DNA of 33,805 nucleotides from Prevotellaceae bacterium UBA711 (GCA_002297545.1 DBLZ01000101.1:1-33805); one strand, 5' to 3'. Numbered from the stretch's first letter, positions 8,696 through 15,434 are shown. Notes: generated by a model not told the origin, from the letters alone. Numbers and translations are program-made.

Positions 8696-8896
8696 ATGAA
8701 ACGCACATATATAGAGCCCGAACTGACGACCATCGACAGTACTCCGTGTGCCCCATTGGCAACATCGGTGGACGACATCAAAATTTACGACAACAAGACC
8801 GGCGGAGATGATGGCAATGGCGGCTACGACCCAGGCAACTCCTTGTCACGAGACCACAACAATGCCGGCAACAATCTTTGGGATAACGTTTGGTAG
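8696..8896 (+). CDS. Short 66-aa peptide, MKxxYxxPE...SLSR...W type
   Basis: This small ORF starts 13 bp after the GH89 stop and ends 21 bp before the LOG-like gene, so it sits within a tight gene string. It begins MKRTYIEPELTTID, then has a Gly/Asp/Asn-rich middle (GGDDGNGGYDPGN) and ends SLSRDHNNAGNNLWDNVW. From memory, many Prevotella genomes carry short peptides with this plan: a basic MKK-Y-x-P start, a hydrophobic stretch and a C-terminal SR...WD ending. Their function is unknown to me. There is no signal peptide and only one cysteine (C18). The tight spacing and the recurring plan argue for a real gene. Confidence 0.65.
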   Translation: MKRTYIEPELTTIDSTPCAPLATSVDDIKIYDNKTGGDDGNGGYDPGNSLSRDHNNAGNNLWDNVW

Positions 8897-8917
8897 CCAT
8901 AATATCCGCCTGACTCC

Positions 8918-9889
8918 ATGCTTCATAACCATCAGCAACACGCACAGCGCATAGCCGAATACTTGCGCATGGTACCGTATGACGTAGACCCAAAAGGACT
9001 ATACACCACCCGTAGTCTCTATGCAGGACTGGATACGGACCGCCCGGAAACCTTTGCCGAATGCTACGACCAAAGGGTCTACCGCCACTACATAGAGCAA
9101 GGCAAGGTGACGGACAACCCTTTGGAGGCCTTGGCGCGCAACCTGCACGACTTTGCCATCATGCAGTGCTTGAAACACATGCTGGCCGGATACGACAAGT
9201 GTCAGGTGGTGGCTATGATGGGCGGAAACGCCATGAGGCGCGATGATGCATCCTACGAAAAGGTGGCACGCATCAGCAAAGAACTGACCGAGCGCGGTTC
9301 CCTTATGGTCTCGGGTGGCGGTAGCGGTGCCATGGAGGCAACAGGCTTCGGTGCATGGATGGCAGGCAGGAACGAGGACGAGTTCCTTGATGCCTTGTCA
9401 CGCTTGCGCGCAGTGCCGACACAGCAGGACGATGGCTATCTGAGGACATCGTTCGACATACTTGCCCGTTATCCCCAGACCACCTACCGCAACCTGTCCA
9501 TACCCACATGGCTCTATGGCCACGAGTGGACCTCCCCATTTGCCACAGACATAGCCAAACTGTTCGAGAACAGTGTGCGCGAGGACACACTGCTGACCGT
9601 GGCCTATGGCGGCATCATCTATGCCCCCGGTAGAGCAGGAACCATCCAGGAAGTCTTCCAGGAAGCCGTGCAGAACCACTATCTCACCTTTGGCTTTGCC
9701 AGCCCAATGGTGTTTCTGGACTCCGAGTTCTGGACCAAAACCACACCATTCTATCCCCTCCTTGTAGATCTGATGGACAAGGGCATCTACAAGAACCTGC
9801 TCCTGTCGTTGGCCGACGAACCGATGGACGTAATACACACCATCACCGAATTCCAAAAGGCTTACGGGGCAAAAATGCAGCAGAGTTGA
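8918..9889 (+). CDS. LOG-like (TIGR00730/COG1611-type) Rossmann-fold protein
   Basis: This 323-aa cytoplasmic protein has the hallmarks of the lysine-decarboxylase-like/LOG fold: a first Rossmann strand at VVAMMGGNAM, the glycine loop SGGGSGAMEATGFGAWMAGR, and a late IIYAPGRAGTIQEVFQEAV segment matching the family PGGxGTxxE motif. Members studied elsewhere hydrolyse nucleoside 5'-monophosphates to the free base and ribose phosphate. Here the second Gly of the motif is Arg (PGRAGT), and the protein is longer than plant-type LOGs (about 200 aa), so activity is uncertain. It is the last gene before the strong hairpin at 9983 and is probably co-transcribed with the 66-aa peptide gene. Confidence 0.8.
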   Translation: MLHNHQQHAQRIAEYLRMVPYDVDPKGLYTTRSLYAGLDTDRPETFAECYDQRVYRHYIEQGKVTDNPLEALARNLHDFAIMQCLKHMLAGYDKCQVVAMMGGNAMRRDDASYEKVARISKELTERGSLMVSGGGSGAMEATGFGAWMAGRNEDEFLDALSRLRAVPTQQDDGYLRTSFDILARYPQTTYRNLSIPTWLYGHEWTSPFATDIAKLFENSVREDTLLTVAYGGIIYAPGRAGTIQEVFQEAVQNHYLTFGFASPMVFLDSEFWTKTTPFYPLLVDLMDKGIYKNLLLSLADEPMDVIHTITEFQKAYGAKMQQS

Positions 9890-9982
9890 CACGAAGCCCT
9901 ACCTATCTTATGGCCACGTGACCAATACTTCCTCACGCTGCGGCTTACGGCTTGAGAACAAGCATCAACACAAGCTCTCATA

Positions 9983-10035
9983 AATACTACGACAGACAGA
10001 CCGTCTACACTATCGGGTCTGTCTGTCGTAGTATT
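9983..10035. terminator. Bidirectional hairpin terminator between convergent genes
   Basis: There is a perfect 20-bp inverted repeat with arms at 9983-10002 and 10016-10035 and a 13-nt loop (AATACTACGACAGACAGACC and its complement). It lies 94 bp after the LOG-like stop and 31 bp from the helicase stop, so it can end both convergent transcripts. No long T-run follows; the outer stem is A/T-rich instead. Confidence 0.8.
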
Positions 10036-10065
10036 ATAAACGCACGTTGAATAACGTCGCACTTC

Positions 10066-12078
10066 TTACTTCTTCTTGGGTCGGCGGCGTGCCCATCCCT
10101 CCTCAGAGAAGTCGGGTTCCTCGCCTCGCAGGGGGAAGGCGTCGGGATGTAGGAATTTCATCCAATCGTCCTTGGTATAGTGCTTTTGGGCGGGTTGCTG
10201 AACATGACGACTACCGGAGGAACGTGTCTCATACTGTCGGTCCGCATGCTTTCTTCTGTCGTGGGAAAGAGATTCTTCAATGCGCTGGTCGGTGTGACGG
10301 CGACGGCCGTCGCGGGAGGTGCCTTTAGTGTCGCGCACAGAAGCCTTGGCATCACGTCGGCTGCCCTTGGATGACGGCTTGCGGTCGTGACGGTCGTCCT
10401 TGGACTCGGTATTTTTGTCAGCTTCGTCGCATACCACACTGCGTCCTCTCACTGTCACGCCATGCTTCATGGCTCGGATTACGTCACCGGCCTGTTCCGA
10501 GGCCACCTCCACGAAAGCAAAGTTCTTCATCAGATCTATTCGGCCTATCTCCACCTGCTGCCCCTTGACGTTGCGGTTGATAAGGCCTATGATCTCCTTG
10601 GCATAGAAGCCGTCTATCTTTCCCACGTTCAGGAAGAGGCGGGTATATCCCTCCTCGGCTGTGCGCGGACCGTTGCCACCCTTGTCGCGGCGTAACTGAC
10701 GGTCGCCACGGCTGCCGCCCTTGGTCTCGGCTATCTCCTCAATCTCTGGAGCATCGGCATAGTAAGCCAGAAAACGGCCGAACTCGCGGCTGACTACGCG
10801 CTTGATAAGCTCCTCCTTGTCCAGCCATCCCCAACGGCGGATTACCTCGGGCATCACCTCGGCTATCTCCTCCTCCATGACGTCCACGCGCTCTATATCG
10901 TCGATGACGCGATAGAGCTGGCGCTGACAGATGTCTTTGCCCGACGGTAGGGTGCCGCGCTCGAACTGCTTCTGTATGGCCTTCTCTATCACGCGTATCT
11001 TGCCCTTCTCCCTCACGTGCACTATGCTGATGCTGGTGCCTTTCTTACCCGCACGCCCGGTGCGTCCGCTACGGTGGGTATAGTTCTCTGTATCGTCGGG
11101 CAGACCATAGTTGATGACGTGCGTCAGGTCGTTGACGTCCAGTCCGCGTGCCGCCACATCGGTAGCCACGAGAAGCTGTGTTCGGTGCTGACGGAACTTC
11201 TGCATGGTCAGGTCGCGCTGCTGCTGCGAGAGTTCTCCGTGAAGCGCATCGGCATTGTAGCCGTCCTGAATGAGTTTGTCGGCTATCTCCTGTGTCTCCA
11301 TGCGTGTGCGACAGAATACTATGGCGTAGATGCGGGGATAGTAGTCCACCACGCGTTTGAGGGCCAGGTACTTGTCTTGCGCGCGTACCATATAATATAT
11401 GTGGTTGACGTGCTCGGCGCCCTCGTTGCGCGAACCCACCTGTATCTCCTTATAGTCGTGCAGATAGCGTTTGGCTATGGCTTCTATCTCCTTGCTCATG
11501 GTGGCGGAGAAGAGCAGGGTGCGATGTTCTGTGGGTATGCCCTCGAGTATCTCGTTGAGGTCGTCCTGAAATCCCATCGTCAGCATCTCGTCGGCCTCGT
11601 CAAGTACCAGGTTCTCCACAGTGGAGAGATCGGCCACGCCACGCTTCATCAGGTCCAGCAGGCGGCCCGGTGTGGCCACCAGTATGTTCACGCCCCGTCG
11701 CAGGGCACGTATCTGTGGTTCTATGTTTGCACCGCCATAGACAGGCAGGATACTCACTCCTTCGGTGTACTTGGAATAACCTTCGAGGTCGTCGGATATC
11801 TGTAGACACAGCTCTCTGGTAGGAGCCAGGATGAGTGATGTGGGTTGCATAGGGGCACCGTCGGTCAGTTGCACCATGGGCAGGCCGTATGCCGCCGTCT
11901 TGCCTGTACCCGTCTGTGCCAGTGCCACCAGGTCGCCCTGCCAGCCATCCGTGCTTTCGTCGATACCCAGCAACACTGGTATCACCGCCTCCTGCACGGG
12001 CATGGGATATTCATAACCTTGCTCGCCGATGGCGCGCAACAAGCGTTCGTCTAAGCCTAATTCTTCAAATGATTTCAT
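10066..12078 (-). CDS. deaD: DEAD-box ATP-dependent RNA helicase, DeaD/CsdA-like
   Basis: This 670-aa RNA helicase probably acts in ribosome assembly and mRNA unwinding or decay. Visible motifs in order are: Q-motif region (YEYPMPVQEAVIP), Walker A AQTGTGKTAA, PTREL, VLDEADEM, LLFSATM, ARGLDVNDLTHVINYGLP and HRSGRTGRAG. A DbpA-type RNA-binding domain lies near the last third (YTRLFLNVGKIDGFYAKEI), followed by a long Lys/Arg/Ser-rich disordered tail ending RRRPKKK. This is the DeaD architecture. I start it at the ATG at 12078 (MKSFEELGLDERLL), where family homology begins, rather than 33 bp upstream. The tail contains many R/K-D-S repeats and is likely variable between species. Confidence 0.93.
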   Translation of the reverse strand: MKSFEELGLDERLLRAIGEQGYEYPMPVQEAVIPVLLGIDESTDGWQGDLVALAQTGTGKTAAYGLPMVQLTDGAPMQPTSLILAPTRELCLQISDDLEGYSKYTEGVSILPVYGGANIEPQIRALRRGVNILVATPGRLLDLMKRGVADLSTVENLVLDEADEMLTMGFQDDLNEILEGIPTEHRTLLFSATMSKEIEAIAKRYLHDYKEIQVGSRNEGAEHVNHIYYMVRAQDKYLALKRVVDYYPRIYAIVFCRTRMETQEIADKLIQDGYNADALHGELSQQQRDLTMQKFRQHRTQLLVATDVAARGLDVNDLTHVINYGLPDDTENYTHRSGRTGRAGKKGTSISIVHVREKGKIRVIEKAIQKQFERGTLPSGKDICQRQLYRVIDDIERVDVMEEEIAEVMPEVIRRWGWLDKEELIKRVVSREFGRFLAYYADAPEIEEIAETKGGSRGDRQLRRDKGGNGPRTAEEGYTRLFLNVGKIDGFYAKEIIGLINRNVKGQQVEIGRIDLMKNFAFVEVASEQAGDVIRAMKHGVTVRGRSVVCDEADKNTESKDDRHDRKPSSKGSRRDAKASVRDTKGTSRDGRRRHTDQRIEESLSHDRRKHADRQYETRSSGSRHVQQPAQKHYTKDDWMKFLHPDAFPLRGEEPDFSEEGWARRRPKKK

Positions 12079-12168
12079 TATGTCGTTGTTGTAAAATGTA
12101 TGCAGAGCCACTGTATGCCTGGCCCTGCCGTTTGGTGGAGTGATGGTGTGCCGGTGATGTGGGCGTAT

Positions 12169-12597
12169 CTATATGTCCATGGTGTAGACGTTTGTCTCCT
12201 TGGACTTGAAGCCCATGCTGCGGTACAGAATGTTGGCGGCAACGCGCGAGGGACGCGATGTCAGCCCTACGCGGTAGTGACGGCCTGTGACAGCCAGATA
12301 GTCCAGAGCGGCCTGTACCAATTGCCTGCCCAATCCGCGTCCACGGCACTCAGGCAACACAGAGACGTCCTCAATGGTAGCGTGCCGGCCGGTGGGAATG
12401 GTGAAGCAACACAGGGTGGTCATGCCAACAATGGTACCATCCTCGTCACGTGCCACAAAGAGGTGCGTGCCCTCCTGAGACAGCAGTTCGTCCAACGTGG
12501 CACGCTCTGCCAGACACGAAGAGGACAGTACACTCACCAAGGCTTCTATCTGCCGGAACTCCTCGTCGGAGCAAGTGGTCAGTCGTGTGATGTTCAT
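12169..12597 (-). CDS. GNAT-family N-acetyltransferase, 142 aa
   Basis: This is a compact GNAT acetyltransferase that transfers acetyl from acetyl-CoA to an unknown amine. The acetyl-CoA loop is seen in VLPECRGRGLGRQLVQAAL (motif A, R/QxxGxG/A), followed by ANILYRSMGFKSKETNVYTMDI, the usual C-terminal beta-bulge region. The start is the ATG at 12597 (MNITRLTTCSDEEF), which overlaps the upstream CPBP stop in an ATGA arrangement, so the two are translationally coupled. A longer reading upstream of this ATG is only the CPBP gene in another frame. Confidence 0.88.
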   Translation of the reverse strand: MNITRLTTCSDEEFRQIEALVSVLSSSCLAERATLDELLSQEGTHLFVARDEDGTIVGMTTLCCFTIPTGRHATIEDVSVLPECRGRGLGRQLVQAALDYLAVTGRHYRVGLTSRPSRVAANILYRSMGFKSKETNVYTMDI

Positions 12598-13439
12598 GCC
12601 TCTCTGCCCTCCATTGTTGCATCGTGCCCCGCAGGCTTGGAAACGGCATAGCGCCACATCAGACCTATGCACGCAGTTGTGCACACTGCCACCGTTGCCC
12701 ATGCCATGCCGGAACCTCCGATGGAACGGACAATACTGTATTCGTGGATGTCATCGCCCAAGAGCCATACCTGGGCACAGGCCACTGAATTGTTGAGTAC
12801 GTGCAACAGGATGGGCATAAGGATGTTTCCCGTCTTCCAGTAAAGCATACCCAGCAGCACTCCCATGGCGGTGGCAAAGAACACTTGGGCGGGGTTCATG
12901 TGGATGATGCCGAAGAGCAACGCGCTGAATAAGATGGATCCGTACACATTCCAATTGTGGTGCAGCAGGTGTCCCATTATGCCCCAACGGAACAGCATCT
13001 CTTCGCCCACCGGGGCTGCCAGGGCTATGGCCACCACTCCCCACGGGTTGTGGCATATGGCCATCATCTGCTCCTCCATGAGGTTGGGGATGGACATCAG
13101 TTCGGTCATCAGGTCCAAAGCCACCACTCCTGACACGCATCCCAACAGACCCACCATGTTCTGCTGCCAGGTGGCCGACGAGGGTACATATTCACTGCGC
13201 GTATATTGTCGGCGACGGAATATGGACATGCAGGCGATGGCGATAATCACGTCCCCCACTATCAACGATACGGACATCAGGGGCACATTGAACAATCCAT
13301 CGGTCATGGCACCGTCGGCCGGCGTGCGTCCGTTGATCACTCCCTCCAGCATTACCACCATACCGGCAGCTACCTGCAACAGCAGCATCAGGAACAAGGC
13401 CAGAAAAGGCCGCATCAGGACAATCAAGAATCTCCCCAT
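12594..13439 (-). CDS. CPBP-family intramembrane metalloprotease
   Basis: This 281-aa polytopic membrane protein belongs to the CPBP (Rce1/Abi) family. The conserved motifs are present: E146-E147-xxx-R151 (GEEMLFRW), F176xxxH180 (LFGIIHMN) and H213xxxN217 (LLHVLNN), which form the zinc/glutamate active site in Rce1-like proteases. Hydrophobic helices are clear from residue 4 onwards (FLIVLMRPFLALFLMLLL). I chose the ATG at 13439 because a perfect promoter lies at 13543-13512 and the codons just before are an A/C-rich leader (ACACATACACAC) like those of other genes here. It is the first gene of a two-gene operon with the GNAT enzyme. Substrate unknown. Confidence 0.9.
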   Translation of the reverse strand: MGRFLIVLMRPFLALFLMLLLQVAAGMVVMLEGVINGRTPADGAMTDGLFNVPLMSVSLIVGDVIIAIACMSIFRRRQYTRSEYVPSSATWQQNMVGLLGCVSGVVALDLMTELMSIPNLMEEQMMAICHNPWGVVAIALAAPVGEEMLFRWGIMGHLLHHNWNVYGSILFSALLFGIIHMNPAQVFFATAMGVLLGMLYWKTGNILMPILLHVLNNSVACAQVWLLGDDIHEYSIVRSIGGSGMAWATVAVCTTACIGLMWRYAVSKPAGHDATMEGREA

Positions 13440-13511
13440 CGTGTGTATGTGTTGATATTGTATAGCGTTAGCGTATGTAGGCATGTGTGGACACATACCT
13501 CGTTTCGCGCA

Positions 13512-13543
13512 CAAAAGTAGGCAATTATCAAGAATAAAGCAAA
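13512..13543 (-). promoter_or_regulatory. Bacteroidetes promoter for the CPBP-GNAT operon
   Basis: On the minus strand TTTG (13543-13540) is followed after exactly 20 nt by TACTTTTG (13519-13512), a full match to the TTTG/TAnnTTTG consensus. Transcription should start near 13506, giving a leader of about 65 nt before the ATG at 13439. It is divergent from the trmH-like promoter 30 bp away. Confidence 0.8.
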
Positions 13544-13548
13544 GAAAT

Positions 13549-13580
13549 GTTGCACGGCTTTGTGGAATTGCGTAATTTTG
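13549..13580 (+). promoter_or_regulatory. Promoter for the SpoU/TrmH methyltransferase gene
   Basis: TAATTTTG at 13573-13580 matches the -7 consensus exactly; GTTG at 13549-13552 is a one-mismatch -33 element, 20 nt upstream. The predicted start of transcription (about 13585-13587) lies only a few bases before the ATG at 13589, so the message may be leaderless or nearly so. Confidence 0.6.
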
Positions 13581-13588
13581 TCTTCATA

Positions 13589-14404
13589 ATGCAGTTATCG
13601 GAGACCATAACAAGCACTCAGAACCCCAAGATAAAGGCTCTCATGCAATTGCAGCAGAAATCCGCCAGCCGCCGCCAGCAACGCCTGTTTGTGGTGGAAG
13701 GGCGCCGCGAGTTGATGCACTGCCTATCGTGCGGATATCTGGCAGACACCGTATTCCTTTGCCCCGACATCCTGCGTGCCGAAAGCGAATACGATTCTCT
13801 TATGACCTCACTGCCACGGTGCAATGTCGTGCAGGTGTCGCCCAATATCTACGGGCGCATCGCCTATCGCAGTGGCACAGAGGGTGTGGTGGCCATCATG
13901 CACATGAAAGAGCACGGGCTGGACACCCTGCCAGTCCCGGACGCCGGACATGCGCCGCTGTACGTAGTGCTTGAAAGCGTGGAGAAACCCGGCAACCTGG
14001 GCGCCATACTCCGCAGCGCCGACGCCGCCGGAGTGGATGCCCTGATCGTCTGCGACCCGCTGACAGATCTGTACAACCCAAACCTCATCCGTGCCTCGCT
14101 CGGCGGGCTGTTCTCCGTACCCACAGTGGTATGCACCGGTGAAGAATGCATCCGTCATCTCCAGGACAACGGCATTCGCATCCTCACGGCACAACTTCAG
14201 GACTCCAAATTGTACTACGATACAGACATGACCCTACCTACCGCCATAGTCATGGGCACGGAAGCCACTGGACTTACCCCTCAATGGCGCCGGGCTGCCG
14301 ATGCACACATCCGCATCCCCATGTTGGGCATTCTGGACTCCCTCAATGTTTCGGTATCGGCCGCCATCCTTATGTTTGAGGCGGTCAGGCAGAGACAAGG
14401 GTGA
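13589..14404 (+). CDS. SpoU/TrmH-family RNA 2'-O-methyltransferase
   Basis: This 271-aa protein has an N-terminal RNA-binding (SpoU substrate-binding-like) domain at about residues 1-95 (SASRRQQRLFVVEGRRELMH) and a SPOUT knotted methyltransferase domain. Motif 1 is VEKPGNLGAILRSADAAGVD, motif 2 IVMGTEATGLT and motif 3 IPMLGILDSLNVSVSAAILMFE, the SAM-binding knot. It should methylate a ribose 2'-OH in rRNA or tRNA; the target base cannot be read from sequence. The start at 13589 (MQLSETITS) follows the promoter at once. A second, smaller SPOUT enzyme lies at 23769. Two FNR-like palindromes follow its stop. Confidence 0.92.
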   Translation: MQLSETITSTQNPKIKALMQLQQKSASRRQQRLFVVEGRRELMHCLSCGYLADTVFLCPDILRAESEYDSLMTSLPRCNVVQVSPNIYGRIAYRSGTEGVVAIMHMKEHGLDTLPVPDAGHAPLYVVLESVEKPGNLGAILRSADAAGVDALIVCDPLTDLYNPNLIRASLGGLFSVPTVVCTGEECIRHLQDNGIRILTAQLQDSKLYYDTDMTLPTAIVMGTEATGLTPQWRRAADAHIRIPMLGILDSLNVSVSAAILMFEAVRQRQG

Positions 14405-14414
14405 CAAAACCACT

Positions 14415-14448
14415 TTGACGTGTGTCAAATTATATTGATACATATCAA
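14415..14448. promoter_or_regulatory. Pair of FNR/CRP-type palindromic operators
   Basis: Two 14-bp palindromes of form TTGA-N6-TCAA lie 20 bp apart: TTGACGTGTGTCAA (14415-14428) and TTGATACATATCAA (14435-14448). The second matches the classical FNR consensus TTGAT-N4-ATCAA perfectly. They sit about 80 and 100 bp upstream of the start of transcription predicted from the promoter at 14487-14517. The first could also serve as a weak hairpin after the methyltransferase gene. The regulator is inferred only from the motif. Confidence 0.55.
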
Positions 14449-14486
14449 AAAAGCGGCAAAACATATAAAAATGCCCTGTTTTCTTA

Positions 14487-14517
14487 TTTCCACATTTGCA
14501 TAAAACAAGTACTTTTG
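14487..14517 (+). promoter_or_regulatory. Promoter for an apparent short transcript
   Basis: TTTC (14487-14490, one mismatch to the -33 TTTG) is followed after 19 nt by TACTTTTG (14510-14517), an exact -7 element. The surrounding sequence is strongly A/T-rich. No protein gene of normal length follows on this strand before the terminator at 14711. Confidence 0.6.
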
Positions 14518-14522
14518 CACCG

Positions 14523-14748
14523 TCATCCGATGAGAGACACTCCACGGTCACCAACAAGACGGCCGCAAGGTCTCAACATCGGGGGATTAGGTTAAGTTTG
14601 TTTAGGTTAGCACCGCTCAAATGGTCATACTTGTTTAGGGTAAGGTAAAAAGATTGTTAGAGTAGACTTAAGAGAGATTAGCTTTCCGAATGGAACTAAT
14701 CATGGTGCAAAGGGTGCCTGGTTCGTGAGAATCGGCACCTTGTTATTT
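14523..14748 (+). ncRNA. Candidate small RNA or leader, about 225 nt, unassigned
   Basis: A promoter on the left and a hairpin followed by a T-rich tract on the right frame a transcript of about 225 nt without a convincing long ORF. Its base composition is unlike the flanking genes. It contains a direct repeat with core TTGTTTAG and a hairpin at 14676-14701 (GATTAG...CTAATC with an inner TTCC/GGAA). A 21-codon ORF starts at 14530, about 7 nt after the predicted start of transcription, and stops at 14595, so a leader peptide is possible. I could not match it to 6S RNA, SRP RNA, RNase P RNA or tmRNA. Confidence 0.4.
14711..14748 (+). terminator. Rho-independent terminator of the candidate RNA
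   Basis: GGTGCC (14713-14718) pairs with GGCACC (14734-14739), extended by a G-T and an A-T pair, and is followed at once by the T-rich TTGTTATTT. The stem is short but the T-tract supports termination on the plus strand. Confidence 0.55.
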
Positions 14749-14874
14749 ATATACATATCAGCCTCGTTCATATACCTATAGACTATCGCCATTGCGCCAC
14801 GCTACACATTCTGCGGTGCAAGGATTGATGCATCTCGGCAACAGGGGATCCGCCCCACGGCAACAGGCACGAAT

Positions 14875-14953
14875 AAACCGGAATATGCAATCCAACAAAC
14901 CGGAACATGAATGACAATAAACCAGTTTTCAAGCAACAGATAACACGAATATG
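14875..14953. repeat. Phased 22-bp repeat array, locus B (four units)
   Basis: Motifs start at 14875, 14897, 14919 and 14941, exactly 22 bp apart: AAACCGGAATATG, AAACCGGAACATG, AAACCAGTTTTCA and TAACACGAATATG. The 9-nt spacers differ. The second unit shares the 12-mer AAACCGGAACAT with locus C, more than 10 kb away. The array lies in the gap between the candidate RNA and the small genes near 15.2 kb. A period of 22 is not a multiple of three, so the pattern is not a coding repeat. Confidence 0.7.
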
Positions 14954-15165
14954 AACGTACGCCACCACACAGCAAAGCCTGCTACTCCGCAGACGTTCGG
15001 TGTCGTTTCCACAACGTGCGGCATGGGACTGCATCCTGTGGTGCCCAACACGGTGGCGGAACCGCATCCTTGCCAGCGAAGAAATAGGCCGGTATCTTGA
15101 ATGTTGCTGACGAATTTTCCACCATAAAGCATGGCGTTTCGGATATTCTTGCTAACTTTGCTCAT
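14929..15165 (-). CDS. Possible 78-aa small protein, doubtful
   Basis: This ORF begins MSKVSKNIRNAMLYGGKFVS and contains cysteines in GCGSATVLGTTGCSPMPHVV and a hydrophobic Trp-rich end (AVWWRTFIFVLSVA). It is divergent from the 63-aa gene at 15238, with 72 bp between them. No domain is recognised. Its C-terminal codons overlap the fourth unit of repeat array B. The opposite strand also reads a VVSTT-containing peptide through the same palindromic bases (GTCGTTTCCAC), which suggests a repeated non-coding sequence rather than a gene. Treat as unproven. Confidence 0.25.
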   Translation of the reverse strand: MSKVSKNIRNAMLYGGKFVSNIQDTGLFLRWQGCGSATVLGTTGCSPMPHVVETTPNVCGVAGFAVWWRTFIFVLSVA

Positions 15166-15237
15166 GCACTAAGGCCAAAATTGGCAAAGCATTGAAAACA
15201 ATATGTCCATAGAAGGATGAACGTGTGCCGTAATATA

Positions 15238-15429
15238 ATGGAGTTCTTCTTGTTCCGATGGTTGCTTGGAACGCACGAGGATGCGGGCAGTGTTGAACCA
15301 CACAAAGATGGTAAAAGACACTGTGGACACAATTACACACATGACGGCTGTGGATGCGGAAGATACACACAGTCCTATGACGACTTCCTGGACGAACAGG
15401 AAGAGTATGATATGATGGACGACATGTAG
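15238..15429 (+). CDS. Small acidic His/Cys-containing protein, 63 aa
   Basis: The ORF starts MEFFLFRWLLGTHEDAGS, a short hydrophobic/aromatic N-terminus. A His/Cys segment follows (HCGHNYTHDGCGCGRYTQS), and it ends in a strongly acidic tail (DDFLDEQEEYDMMDDM). I recall similar short proteins with a WLLG-like start and a DEQxxYDMMDD end in other Bacteroidales, but know no function. The His/Cys cluster could bind a metal. The ATG at 15238 after TAATATA is preferred to one 21 bp upstream. A perfect hairpin terminator begins 6 bp after the stop, which supports a real single-gene unit. Confidence 0.6.
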   Translation: MEFFLFRWLLGTHEDAGSVEPHKDGKRHCGHNYTHDGCGCGRYTQSYDDFLDEQEEYDMMDDM

Positions 15430-15434
15430 ATGTA

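Noticed and set aside
3916..9889. Polysaccharide utilisation locus around GH89
   Set aside because: No SusC/SusD pair, no hybrid two-component or SusR-type regulator, and no sulfatase is seen in the window.
11017..11805. Plus-strand open frame of 262 codons opposite the DEAD-box helicase
   Set aside because: It is antisense to conserved helicase motifs and has no domain; the open frame follows from the codon usage of the real gene.
13440..13514. Longer N-terminus for the CPBP protease
   Set aside because: The ATG at 13514 is upstream of the predicted start of transcription, and the added residues are hydrophilic with no family match; the A/C-rich leader supports ATG 13439.
14523..14748. Assignment of the candidate RNA to 6S, SRP, RNase P or tmRNA
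   Set aside because: I could not find the long closing stem of 6S, the SRP tetraloop domain, the RNase P conserved core or a tRNA-like end.
14875..14953. CRISPR-like array (repeat-spacer pattern)
   Set aside because: The 13-nt cores and 9-nt spacers are far too short, only four units occur per locus, and no cas genes are present.
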